Part shown: one piece after another, positions 1 through 7,774 of the stretch | Position numbering within the stretch: position 1 is the stretch's first letter | How the letters are laid out: the number at the start of each line of letters is the position of its first letter | Assembly: GCA_030756895.1 (NCBI GenBank) | Contig: JAVBIX010000054.1 | Location: 1-64,000, forward strand | Reading direction: 5' to 3' | Source: Synechococcus sp. SP2 MAG | Lineage (GTDB): Bacteria > Cyanobacteriota > Cyanobacteriia > PCC-6307 > Cyanobiaceae | DNA length: 64,000 bases | The notes under the pieces: model-generated | The model's database searches: none | The model's input: the letters and a program-made list of their open reading frames with translations, nothing else | Told to the model about the DNA's origin: nothing | Made by a program: the position numbers and the translations under genes

Positions 1-100
1 GCTGCAGCTGGTTCTTGAGGAAATTTAATTTTATTGGGCCTAGTTCAAATGTTTCAAATCCGTAAAATCCCATTACGATGTCAGGCCGTCTTGGAATGAG

Positions 101-361
101 ATGCTCCGTTCGATTGTTTCGCTGTTCTTCGCTGCAGTGATGTGGGTCCAGGTTCCACAGTGGTCAAACGATTGGTCAAAATGTGCCGTGGACGTTCCTG
201 ATACTGCATGCCATTGGTATGTCGTTGCACCTGACAACACTTTTGGCGAAGGATTCAGCTGGGCTAACGCTCCCTGGTTTAGCGCCGAAGGACTCCTTGA
301 CATCGGCGATCTCACAGACACCATGAGCAACATTCATCTCGGAGCCGTTGAAAACGCTTAA
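101..361 (+). CDS. Small putative exported protein
   Basis: An 86-residue ORF with an N-terminal hydrophobic stretch (MLRSIVSLFFAAVMWVQ) that resembles a signal peptide or membrane anchor. A tryptophan-rich polar part follows, with two cysteines near residues 28 and 37. No known domain is recognised. The antisense ORF 73..333 covers the same DNA; this strand is preferred because of the export-signal-like start and balanced composition. The function is unknown. It stands alone, followed by about 600 bases without a clear gene. Confidence 0.5.
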   Translation: MLRSIVSLFFAAVMWVQVPQWSNDWSKCAVDVPDTACHWYVVAPDNTFGEGFSWANAPWFSAEGLLDIGDLTDTMSNIHLGAVENA

Positions 362-439
362 ATAAACCGTACGAAGAAAGAACTAGACGACGCTTCTCTT
401 TAGTGCTGCGGGAACAACTTTTTTGTGGCCTTTATCAGG

Positions 440-472
440 AGTTGATTGGATCAAAATTGGATCCAATCAACT
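440..472. repeat. Perfect 13-bp inverted repeat (hairpin)
   Basis: The arms AGTTGATTGGATC and GATCCAATCAACT are exact reverse complements around a 7-base loop. It lies about 80 bases after the 86-residue ORF. No T-tract follows on either strand, so it is not a standard intrinsic terminator. It could protect the 3' end of the upstream transcript. Confidence 0.6.
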
Positions 473-930
473 TGCCTGGCTTAGACGATTGACACGACCA
501 CTACCTCTCTATAAATTAGTAAGACAAATTATAATCATACAATAGAAAGGCAGCCAAAATTTTGTGTCACGATGATTCTCGACATGGCTATTGAATATCT
601 TTTCAATATCAGACTGAGGGTCATTCTTTCGTTAGTGGGTACAGAATAAGCATTTTCCATCCCCAATCAAGGTCTATCCATAATTGCGATCTGATCAACT
701 ATTAACCAAAACTTCTTTCAGACTTGGCTTACTTCAAAGCCCAGCGATGTGAAGCGCAAAACAATAATTGATCAGTGATAGATCTGCTACAGCATCAGCA
801 AAAATTTCTTAAAAAGTGAGTAGCTAAAGGGTTAAGTTGCTTTGTCCAGACAGCCAAGGAAAACCTGTACTTTCTAAAGCCAGATCTGATTATTTAGCAG
901 ATCAGGAATAGAATTTCCTAAAAATTCCAA

Positions 931-958
931 TAAAAAACCCGAAACAAATTTTCGGGTT
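931..958 (-). terminator. Intrinsic terminator of the hli operon
   Basis: On the minus strand an AACCCGAAAA/TTTCGGGTT stem with a short loop is followed directly by a run of T (AAAAAA on the plus strand). It lies about 20 bases beyond the stop of the 38-residue microprotein downstream of hli, as expected for a two-gene operon terminator. Confidence 0.8.
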
Positions 959-975
959 ATTAAAGCAATGGGGAT

Positions 976-1092
976 CTATTTTTTCTTCAAATATGGCAAG
1001 TCACTAGGCTGAGAAAGGGTATAAATAACAGCTGCTGTAATCAATGCACCCACAGCCAACATTGCATAAATCCAAACAGAATAATCAGTCAT
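976..1092 (-). CDS. Single-helix membrane microprotein coupled to Hli
   Basis: A 38-residue ORF too short for the ORF track: MTDYSVWIYAMLAVGALI, then more hydrophobic residues, then SQPSDLPYLKKK. It reads as one transmembrane helix with a short lysine-rich tail, typical of the small proteins attached to cyanobacterial photosystems. Its ATG overlaps the hli stop by one base (TGATG), so translation is probably coupled, and a terminator follows. No named family is recognised. A role beside Hli in chlorophyll-protein assembly or photoprotection is inference from context. Confidence 0.75.
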   Translation of the reverse strand: MTDYSVWIYAMLAVGALITAAVIYTLSQPSDLPYLKKK

Positions 1093-1292
1093 CAGTTAAT
1101 CCCTAAAACGCCAAAAGTGAATTGACTCAGAATGCCATGACCTGTCAAGGCTTCGGTGAGCAGACCGATTACAAATCCGAGCATGGCCAAGCGACCGTTG
1201 AGAAGCTCAGCCGCAACAAAATTCCCAGAGCCACTTTTCTCTGAAGTGTCCGCCTGGAACCAATCGGCTTGGGACTGTGAAGAGGAATTCAT
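1092..1292 (-). CDS. hli: High-light-inducible protein (Hli/Scp)
   Basis: A 66-residue one-helix protein of the CAB/ELIP/HLIP superfamily. The signature ELLNGRLAMLGFVIGLLTEA contains the ExxNGRxAMxGF chlorophyll-binding motif, followed by the usual TGHGILSQ loop. Hli proteins sit in the thylakoid membrane, bind chlorophyll and carotenoid, and protect photosystem II assembly intermediates under light stress. The N-terminal 25 residues are polar. It is first in a minus-strand operon with the 38-residue microprotein and a shared terminator. Which hli paralogue it is cannot be told from sequence alone. Confidence 0.93.
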   Translation of the reverse strand: MNSSSQSQADWFQADTSEKSGSGNFVAAELLNGRLAMLGFVIGLLTEALTGHGILSQFTFGVLGIN

Positions 1293-1350
1293 AAGCTTCA
1301 GATAAGTTCAAACACATTACCCGCTTTGCAACGTTTTGCGAAGCAATGCC

Positions 1351-1800
1351 ATGCGCCCTATCCAACCCACTGACTCCCTGTTGTTGCGCGCGATTTACGT
1401 GGATGCCATTCAAACGCAGACCTCTCAGGCCTATAGCCCTGAGCAAATACAAGCTTGGGCGAACCTCGCTTGGCTACCAGGACTTTTAGATCGCACCTTT
1501 GAAGAGGGCCAAGGATGGATCAGTGGAGTCGATGCTGCATTCGCGCTTCGCTATCCCGCCAACCGACTGTCAATGCTGTATTGCCGAGGTCGGTCTTCTC
1601 GACAGGGGCATGGCTCAGCTCTTCTACAAGCCATTGAATGCGATGCCCAACGCATGGGAATCAAACAGTTGCAGACAGAGGCCAGCCTCCTCAGTCGGCC
1701 CATGCTGGAACAAAGGGGCTGGATGATGATCGCTCCTCAGCCGTTCACGATCGCTGGTGTGCCTTTCGTGCGTTTCCAGATGGAAAAAACATTGGGCTGA
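1351..1800 (+). CDS. GNAT-family N-acetyltransferase
   Basis: About 149 residues. The segment near RGRSSRQGHGSALLQAIECD matches the acetyl-CoA-binding loop (Q/RxxGxG/A) and following helix of GNAT enzymes. The C-terminal part (LEQRGWMMIAPQPFTIAGV) matches the usual closing strand. The ORF track starts at a TTG at 1336; the in-frame ATG at 1351 is preferred. It is divergent from hli. The substrate is unknown. Confidence 0.8.
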   Translation: MRPIQPTDSLLLRAIYVDAIQTQTSQAYSPEQIQAWANLAWLPGLLDRTFEEGQGWISGVDAAFALRYPANRLSMLYCRGRSSRQGHGSALLQAIECDAQRMGIKQLQTEASLLSRPMLEQRGWMMIAPQPFTIAGVPFVRFQMEKTLG

Positions 1801-2422
1801 GTCATACCCATATCGCGAACCGCAAAAGGGAGAAGCAAGTCAATCAGGAAAGCCAATGGTCTTCAACGAGCTCATCCCAAAGCGTTCTGGCTCGGCCAAG
1901 AGCCTGAATCGTCATGCTTCCTGATTCGCCAAGCCCCTCACTCCGCATCTGTTTTTCCACACGATTTTCAAATCGAGACAGACCTTTCCTCGAGAAATTG
2001 CTCCTCCCAAAATTTATCCTGCAATAGAAGCAAGATCAGTCATGAAATGTCGCAACTTCGGAATTACAACAAGGAAACATCTATTACTCGCATTAAACCC
2101 TCTCTACGACTGGATTATGAACCCAATAAACATCAATACATCACAAGGGAACAACAGAATGAACCAGGTTGTATACAAGAAAAGGGCTCTGGATCCAAGT
2201 CCTGAAAGCTGAGCTCGACCTCCACAGCAGCCACCATCAGCATCTGTGGAAAAGTTGTGGAAAATCCTGAAAAATACTCAGATCTTCGAATTTCTGCTCA
2301 AATTCAAAGGTGATCCTTGCCCGCCATGCCGTTCTAGATCGTCTACAAATTGCCGATGAATTGGCAGGAATCAGCAAAAGACTTCCCCCTAGAGATCCAC
2401 GTCGTCTTGACGATCGATCGCA
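1801..2422. other. Intergenic stretch, nothing recognised
   Basis: About 620 bases between the GNAT gene and the convergent minus-strand hypotheticals. One short ATG ORF (2042..2212, 56 codons) has no recognisable features and is treated as chance. No RNA gene or terminator was identified. Confidence 0.4.
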
Positions 2423-2761
2423 TCAGGTCTGGTTGCCACCAAACATGTCTTCATACCCTTCATAGGGGTCATATTCAGCCCATCCAGGACTGGCTTGATT
2501 CAAAAGTCCGTATTGGCCATCAATCATCTGTGTCCTTGTGTTCCCGTAAGGAACGGTGTTGCAGGTCACACCTCCCCCAGCAACAGGCTGGCAGTCATTG
2601 AAGCGAACCTGTCCCTTCACTGAGACGCCAACAAGTGAAGCGAAGCCGATGACAAGAGGAACAACTGCCTTGAAACGCGCATCAAAACGTTGATAGATCG
2701 GCATGAGCTGATGGACAACTGGAGTCAGTTTGACGGCATCGACTATCAGAAGCCCTGACAC
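2423..2761 (-). CDS. Conserved-type hypothetical with one membrane helix
   Basis: The convincing part of this ORF starts around a GTG at 2761, giving about 112 residues. An N-terminal segment (VHQLMPIYQRFDARFKAVV) is followed by a hydrophobic helix (VPLVIGFASLVGVSV). A soluble tail has two cysteines (NDCQP, VTCNT) and an acidic, aromatic end. The GTG lies inside the last codons of the upstream gene (16-base overlap), suggesting coupled translation. The longer ORF-track start at 2866 would run deep through the upstream gene. Function unknown. Confidence 0.55.
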   Translation of the reverse strand: MSGLLIVDAVKLTPVVHQLMPIYQRFDARFKAVVPLVIGFASLVGVSVKGQVRFNDCQPVAGGGVTCNTVPYGNTRTQMIDGQYGLLNQASPGWAEYDPYEGYEDMFGGNQT

Positions 2762-3012
2762 TGAACATTCACAGCCGTCAAAAACTTGACAGCGTCTTTC
2801 CCACGTCCAGCACGGAGCTGCACCATGACGAGATCGGATTGAAGGCCCAAAAGCATGGTTTGACACGGATAACGATCACGTGCTGACGCACTGCGCTGCA
2901 GCTGTTCAGCATGAATCAGGGCCTGCTGACAGCTGGCGATTCGCTCGAAGCGAAAACAGTCCAACGCAACAGGATTCACGCTCCTCAGCGAGGCTGCGAA
3001 GGCTGAACCCAT
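2746..3012 (-). CDS. Hypothetical protein (about 88 residues)
   Basis: Starting at the ATG at 3012 gives a small protein containing VALDCFRFERIASCQQALIH and a helical, glutamine-rich middle; it has four to five cysteines. The ORF track extends upstream to 3246, but that part is antisense to a convincing small membrane-protein ORF at 3094..3210. A start just upstream of residue 79, including the hydrophobic GAILFVVGGAF segment, cannot be excluded. It overlaps the next minus-strand gene by 16 bases. No family recognised. Confidence 0.5.
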   Translation of the reverse strand: MGSAFAASLRSVNPVALDCFRFERIASCQQALIHAEQLQRSASARDRYPCQTMLLGLQSDLVMVQLRAGRGKDAVKFLTAVNVQCQGF

Positions 3013-3093
3013 GAAAGCACCACCAACGACGAACAGAATTGCCCCAGAAATCGCAATCTCCTGAGAGGATGCGGAAGCTATTTCTCGGATCGG

Positions 3094-3210
3094 ATGTACA
3101 CCGACTGGACTGCTGTCGCCCTTCTGCTGTTCACCACTGTGCCCTTGCTGGCAGTCGTGGTGACCGCCGCCTTCTTTATTTGGCAACAGAGGAAGAAACA
3201 ACTGCGTTAA
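3094..3210 (+). CDS. Single-pass membrane microprotein
   Basis: A 38-residue ORF missed by the length cut-off. A short polar N-terminus (MYTDWTA) is followed by about 23 hydrophobic residues (VALLLFTTVPLLAVVVTAAF) and a basic end (FIWQQRKKQLR). This fits a one-helix protein with the positive-inside rule. The two overlapping minus-strand ORFs need only lose implausible extensions to fit around it, apart from a 35-base tail overlap with the zinc-finger ORF. It resembles photosystem or NDH-1 small subunits in kind, but no named family is matched. Confidence 0.55.
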   Translation: MYTDWTAVALLLFTTVPLLAVVVTAAFFIWQQRKKQLR

Positions 3211-3397
3211 CGGGCTCAGAGCGGGCAGAAGAGTGCTGAAGTCCAAGTGTTGGCAGTGGCATGCCTAACTTTTGATTTCGACTCTTGATGGGCTCGCCTT
3301 GACCCAAACAATCGAGACACGTTCTGAAACGCTTGTCATTGATCCGCTGAATTCCACTACCGCCACAGCTTCTGCAGGTCATAGTTCGTGTTGCCAT
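3176..3397 (-). CDS. Small CxxCxGxG zinc-finger protein (DnaJ-type)
   Basis: From the ATG at 3397 this gives 73 residues. It contains CRSCGGSG and, 17 residues later, CLDCLGQG. These are two CxxCxGxG repeats, enough for one zinc site of the DnaJ central domain, with no J-domain. The rest is polar. Such small proteins are common in cyanobacteria and plastids, where similar domains act in disulfide or assembly chaperoning; the role here is unknown. It follows gluQ by 28 bases on the same strand. Confidence 0.7.
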   Translation of the reverse strand: MATRTMTCRSCGGSGIQRINDKRFRTCLDCLGQGEPIKSRNQKLGMPLPTLGLQHSSARSEPVNAVVSSSVAK

Positions 3398-3425
3398 TTC
3401 AAGACTTTTAGTTTGAGGCCTTTTT

Positions 3426-4355
3426 TCAGTTGTGATCCCGAACTTTTCCTGAAGAATCAGCCCCAACAATCAATGACGTGAGCTTGTCCTCACGCACTCT
3501 CAGCTCCTCCAGCAATTCTTCAGCCGAAATCGCACACGTGGAAGACATCAGTCCAAGTGATGCTGCCAATTGGCCAATCACTTGCGCGGCAGCTTCTCCA
3601 CGATCACGCAGAGAGCTCAGGCCTGTCGCATGATCGCGTTTTGACAGTTTTTGGCCGGATGAATCACAGAGCAACGGAACATGCCCATAGCGGGGAGAAG
3701 CCATCCCCAACGACGCGATAACAGCATTCTGGGCAGAGCAGACCGACACCAGATCTTGCCCTCGCACCACCTCGTTGATGCCCAACGCCAATTCGTCTAT
3801 GGACGTCGCCAAGTGATAGGCAATGACTCCATCAGCGCGAAGGAGAATGACATCTCCCACCACAGAGTCGAAAGGTTCAGCAACACGCAGTCTCCAGGCC
3901 GGTAATCGCGCATCCCTCAAGCCCCAGTCTTGAGGAAGCCACCTGCATGTTCCCGGATAAATCGTTGCACCATCAAGCTGACGGCGACTGCAGCGACAGG
4001 GATAGAGGTAACCCTGCCTCCGAAAGGTTGAAAGGAAGGATCCATACAATCCGCGTCGTCTGCTCTGCAGGACGAGGGGGCCATCCCAGTTGAGTCCTAG
4101 CCAGCGAAGATCTTGCAGTACAGATTCAATAGCGCCAGGACGAATCCTTGGGGTATCGAGGTCATCGACCCGCAATAGCCATTGCCCGTTGCAGAGTCGG
4201 GCCCGCAACCAAGACAAAAGGGCCGTCCTCACATTGCCGAGATGCAGTGGACCGGATGGAGTCGGCGCAAAGCGGCCCCGATAGCCCTGTTGGCGAAGTC
4301 CCTGCCCGTTTTGCAGGACTTGACTTAGGTGATCGGGAAGCTGGATGGCCATCAA
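3426..4355 (-). CDS. gluQ: Glutamyl-Q tRNA(Asp) synthetase
   Basis: A 309-residue class I glutamyl-tRNA-synthetase paralogue without the anticodon-binding domain. FAPTPSGPLHLGNVRTALLS carries the HIGH-type motif and KLSKRDH the KMSKS-type motif. Cysteines in YPCRCSRRQ and GTCRW form the zinc site typical of this family. GluQ activates glutamate and attaches it to the queuosine base of tRNA-Asp. It lies just downstream of HU on the same strand, with the small zinc-finger gene after it. Confidence 0.93.
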   Translation of the reverse strand: MMAIQLPDHLSQVLQNGQGLRQQGYRGRFAPTPSGPLHLGNVRTALLSWLRARLCNGQWLLRVDDLDTPRIRPGAIESVLQDLRWLGLNWDGPLVLQSRRRGLYGSFLSTFRRQGYLYPCRCSRRQLDGATIYPGTCRWLPQDWGLRDARLPAWRLRVAEPFDSVVGDVILLRADGVIAYHLATSIDELALGINEVVRGQDLVSVCSAQNAVIASLGMASPRYGHVPLLCDSSGQKLSKRDHATGLSSLRDRGEAAAQVIGQLAASLGLMSSTCAISAEELLEELRVREDKLTSLIVGADSSGKVRDHN

Positions 4356-4429
4356 TACTGCTGATCGCTCAGATCAACAAAAAAGGGTGATCCAACGACC
4401 ACCCCAATCATCATCGAAAGATCTGTGAC

Positions 4430-4705
4430 TTAGCCCTGGACACGGTCCTTGAACATTTTGCCAGCGGTAAATGCGGGAACACGCTTTGCAGGGATTTTGA
4501 TCTTTTCACCGGTTTTAGGGTTCAGGCCCTGACGAGCAGAACGCTCGCGTGGTTCAAAGGAACCAAAACCAAGGATTGAAACTTTTTTCCCTTCGACAAC
4601 GGAATCAATGATGGTGTCGATAGCGGCGTCAACGACGAGGGAAACGTCCGTTTTGGTGAGTTCGGTGCGAGCAGCAACGAGGTTGACGAGGTCAGCTTTG
4701 TTCAT
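4430..4705 (-). CDS. hup: DNA-binding protein HU
   Basis: The ATG at 4705 gives 91 residues starting MNKADLVNLVAARTELTKTD. The C-terminal arm (SILGFGSFEPRERSARQGLN, then IPAKRVPAFTAGK) is the classic HU/IHF beta-arm signature. HU is a dimeric nucleoid protein that bends DNA. The ORF-track extension upstream to 4894 lacks family features and is noncoding. It stands alone with a likely promoter between 4705 and the next gene. Confidence 0.95.
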   Translation of the reverse strand: MNKADLVNLVAARTELTKTDVSLVVDAAIDTIIDSVVEGKKVSILGFGSFEPRERSARQGLNPKTGEKIKIPAKRVPAFTAGKMFKDRVQG

Positions 4706-4847
4706 GGAAGGAGTGGTTTGGAGCGAGAGCGCGCTGGTTGACGTTGCGGAGATCAACATCCGCACGGCTTCCCTGAGCGTGCCAATCGTATGGAGGTCAG
4801 GGCCTAGAGGCAACCGAAAAACGCTGTGCCGCAATGCATTCACAGAA

Positions 4848-5519
4848 TCAGTCTTGAGAAAGCAGGTCTGATTGCGCAGGACTCCAACTGTCAAAAGGAG
4901 CTAGACGCCTACCGCGCAGAGCCCCAAGCCCTGCTCCAGAAGCCAATGCTGGACTGCATTCTGGAGGAATCCAATCGCGCAATCGCTGAAGGCTGCGCTG
5001 CTGCCTCGGCCAATGAAACGTGCGTCGATGACGCAGAGGAGCCAGCTGACTTTTCTGAACCGGAATTAACAATCGTCCGCAAAACAGCACATCCAAAGGG
5101 GCTGGAGCGTGCACAACACAGCTTCCTGGTGTGGGTCCTGGCGTCCAAAGCAGCCTTAAACCGGAGGCTGTGATGTGGGAATCAACAAAAGTCTCAAGGG
5201 GTTGAACGCCTGGCAACAAGTAAGCCTCTTGCTCCTGAACCAACACTGGCCATCCCAATCTTTCTTGCAAACGACGAAGGCGTCCATGTCCCTCGCGACT
5301 CGTCAGAAGAATCCGAGCTGGACGATCAGAAGCCAGATCATGCAGGGCTTGAAGGGTGCCCTCGGTCAGCGGCGGGCAATCGATCAAAACGGGTTCTGGC
5401 TCCACATCGAGCCACCAAGACGACCCACCGCGACAGTCACGATTGGGTGGAAACAACCAAAGGTTGTTCAAGATTTGCTGGGGCGGTCGGCCTGACTCCA
5501 AAGCCGAGGTCATCGTCAT
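4848..5519 (-). CDS. Metallo-beta-lactamase-fold-like protein without intact metal site
   Basis: A 223-residue protein whose layout resembles the metallo-beta-lactamase fold: an early strand pair (WWLDVEPEPVLIDCPPLTEG), a mid-protein LLTSREGHGR where HxHxDH would be expected, and a TPGPTPGSCVVHAP segment like the TPGHTPG loop. The key histidines are mostly absent, so catalysis in the usual way is unlikely. It lies between HU and the divergent glgX. Function unknown. Confidence 0.6.
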   Translation of the reverse strand: MTMTSALESGRPPQQILNNLWLFPPNRDCRGGSSWWLDVEPEPVLIDCPPLTEGTLQALHDLASDRPARILLTSREGHGRLRRLQERLGWPVLVQEQEAYLLPGVQPLETFVDSHITASGLRLLWTPGPTPGSCVVHAPAPLDVLFCGRLLIPVQKSQLAPLRHRRTFHWPRQQRSLQRLRDWIPPECSPALASGAGLGALRGRRLAPFDSWSPAQSDLLSQD

Positions 5520-5585
5520 TTCGGTGGAGTTCCATCACACCCTCTACTTTGAGGGAAGTACGTCCTGCGATCTGCGGGCGGATCT

Positions 5586-7661
5586 TTGAGCACGATCCAT
5601 CGCGGCAGTCCCTGGCCACTAGGCAGCACGATCACACCCATTGGTGTGAATTTTTCTGTTGCGGCGCCTACGGCCAATCGGCTCGAATTGCTGATCTTTT
5701 CTCATCCAGAGGCAACAGCACCCGAGCAGGTGATTGAGCTTTCGGAGCAGCATCGCTCAGCAAATTATTGGCACGTAGAGGTCGAAGGCCTTGGTGCAGG
5801 GTGTTGCTACTGCTATCGGGTGTTTGGCCCCATTGATCCAGGTGGCCACGGCTTTCGGCCCGCCAAGGTGCTTGTTGACCCCTGCGCCCGCGCCATTGAT
5901 GGCTGGGACGTTTATCAGCGCGCAGCGGCGACCGGTGCATCACCCAACTCCGACAGATGCTTGAAATCGGTCGTTTGCGAGCGAAATCCGTTCGATTTCC
6001 GAGCCCACCCGCGGCCTCGCCATACCTGGCAAGAGACCGTGATCTACGAACTCCACATCGGCGGGTTTACCAAACGCCCCGACAGCGGTGTCAGCCCAGA
6101 TCGACGCGGAACCTATTTAGGCGTGATCGACAAGATCCCTTACCTAAAGAAGCTCGGGGTCACAACGATCGAACTGCTGCCGATCCAAGCCTTCGATCCC
6201 AGCGACGCCCCCGCGGGTCGGGACAACGTTTGGGGCTATAGCCCTCTCAGTTGGTTTGCACCGCATCACGAATACGCAGTGGGCTCGGATCCCCATTCGG
6301 CTCGAGACCAGGTCCGTGACCTCGTGGCGGCCTGCCATGACGCCGGCATCGAGGTCCTTTTGGATGTGGTTTACAACCACACCACTGAAGGGAACCGCAA
6401 CGGTCCCACCTTGAGCTGGAGGGGATTTGCCGATCGCAATTACTACCACCAGAGCGATGCAGGTGAATACATGGATGTAAGCGGTTGTGGCAACAGCATT
6501 GCTGCCAATGACCCACTCTCCAGACAGCTCATCCTTGAATCACTCCGCTGCTGGGCCACTGAACTTGGCATCGACGGGTTCCGTTTCGATTTAGGGATTG
6601 CTCTCAGCCGCGGGGAGAAGCTCAAACCCCTGGAACACCCCCCGCTGTTTGAAGCGATGGAGGCTGATCCGCAGCTAAGTGAACTCAAACTGGTGAGCGA
6701 ACCCTGGGATTGTGGAGGGCTGTACCGGCTGAGTGATTTTCCTGCAAAACGGATTGGCACCTGGAACGGACATTTCCGGGATGCATTGCGCAGTTTCTGG
6801 AAAGGAGATGAGGGCAGCACCTGGCCTCTCGGACAACGCTTCCGCGGCAGCCCCGATTTGTACAACGGGAAAGCGGCCAGCCTTGGTAGTTCCGTGAACC
6901 TGATCACAGCCCATGACGGCTTCAGCCTCTTGGACCTGGTGAGCTTCAACAACAAACACAACTTGGCCAATGGTGAAAACAACAGAGATGGTGAGAACCA
7001 CAACAACAGCTGGAATCACGGCGTAGAAGGCCCGAGCAGCGATCGCGCCATTGATGCACTAAGACGGCGCCAACAACGAAATCTGCTCAGCACCTTGCTG
7101 CTGAGTCGAGGTGTCCCGATGCTGCTGATGGGCGATGAAGTAGGTCGCAGTCAGGGCGGGAATAACAACACCTGGTGCCAGGACAGCCCTCTCAGCTGGA
7201 TGATCTGGGGAGACGATCACTGCGATCACGAGTTGCAGACCTATGTGAGTCGCCTGCTCGATGTGCGCCAACAACTTGCGATCTTGTTCAATCCGATCCG
7301 AGCTCACAACGAAAAGAAACCACTCCGATCAAGCGACTCAGAAGAGTTGTGGCGTCAGTGGCACGGAGTAGAGCTCAGCAAACCTGACTGGGCTAACTGG
7401 TCCCACTGTTTAGCGATGAGCCTGCAGCGAGGACATCAAGGAGGCGTGTTGTGGATGGGCTTCAACGCCTATTTCAAATCCATGCACTTCGACCTACCGG
7501 AAGCGGCCTCACCATGGTGTCGATTGATCGACACAGCGTTACCTGCTGGGGAAGATCTCCCAGCGCACGTCGAACGTTGGACCCCATCTGGAGTTCCATT
7601 AGAAGCGCGAAGCCTCGTAGTAATGGTGGCTCAGGAGTACGCGGACCGACTGAGTTTTTGA
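5586..7661 (+). CDS. glgX: Glycogen debranching enzyme (isoamylase type)
   Basis: A 691-residue GH13 enzyme. An N-terminal isoamylase N-domain (PLGSTITPIGVNFSVAAPTA) precedes the catalytic barrel, with conserved regions LLDVVYNHTT, GIDGFRFDLG (nucleophile Asp), LVSEPWD (acid/base Glu) and NLITAHDGFS. It cleaves alpha-1,6 branches of glycogen during night-time mobilisation. The ORF begins at TTG (5586), close to the divergent 4848..5519 gene. tRNA-Gly follows at once on the other strand. Confidence 0.93.
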   Translation: MSTIHRGSPWPLGSTITPIGVNFSVAAPTANRLELLIFSHPEATAPEQVIELSEQHRSANYWHVEVEGLGAGCCYCYRVFGPIDPGGHGFRPAKVLVDPCARAIDGWDVYQRAAATGASPNSDRCLKSVVCERNPFDFRAHPRPRHTWQETVIYELHIGGFTKRPDSGVSPDRRGTYLGVIDKIPYLKKLGVTTIELLPIQAFDPSDAPAGRDNVWGYSPLSWFAPHHEYAVGSDPHSARDQVRDLVAACHDAGIEVLLDVVYNHTTEGNRNGPTLSWRGFADRNYYHQSDAGEYMDVSGCGNSIAANDPLSRQLILESLRCWATELGIDGFRFDLGIALSRGEKLKPLEHPPLFEAMEADPQLSELKLVSEPWDCGGLYRLSDFPAKRIGTWNGHFRDALRSFWKGDEGSTWPLGQRFRGSPDLYNGKAASLGSSVNLITAHDGFSLLDLVSFNNKHNLANGENNRDGENHNNSWNHGVEGPSSDRAIDALRRRQQRNLLSTLLLSRGVPMLLMGDEVGRSQGGNNNTWCQDSPLSWMIWGDDHCDHELQTYVSRLLDVRQQLAILFNPIRAHNEKKPLRSSDSEELWRQWHGVELSKPDWANWSHCLAMSLQRGHQGGVLWMGFNAYFKSMHFDLPEAASPWCRLIDTALPAGEDLPAHVERWTPSGVPLEARSLVVMVAQEYADRLSF

Positions 7662-7665
7662 ATCA

Positions 7666-7736
<71 letters not shown>

Positions 7737-7774
7737 ACTAGTACGCCTGAACTGCTTGCCAAGAAAGGCTGCCG

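Larger units (their letters stand above)
362..975. other. Intergenic stretch with two hairpins
   Basis: About 600 AT-rich bases with no convincing ORF on either strand. It holds a long perfect hairpin near its left end and the terminator of the minus-strand hli operon near its right end, both listed separately. Nothing else is recognised. Confidence 0.5.

Noticed and set aside
2042-2212. Short ATG ORF of 56 codons
   Set aside because: No ribosome-binding site, no recognisable fold; likely chance.
2746-3246. Full-length 166-residue reading of the minus ORF
   Set aside because: The first 78 residues are antisense to a good membrane microprotein ORF and overlap the zinc-finger gene.
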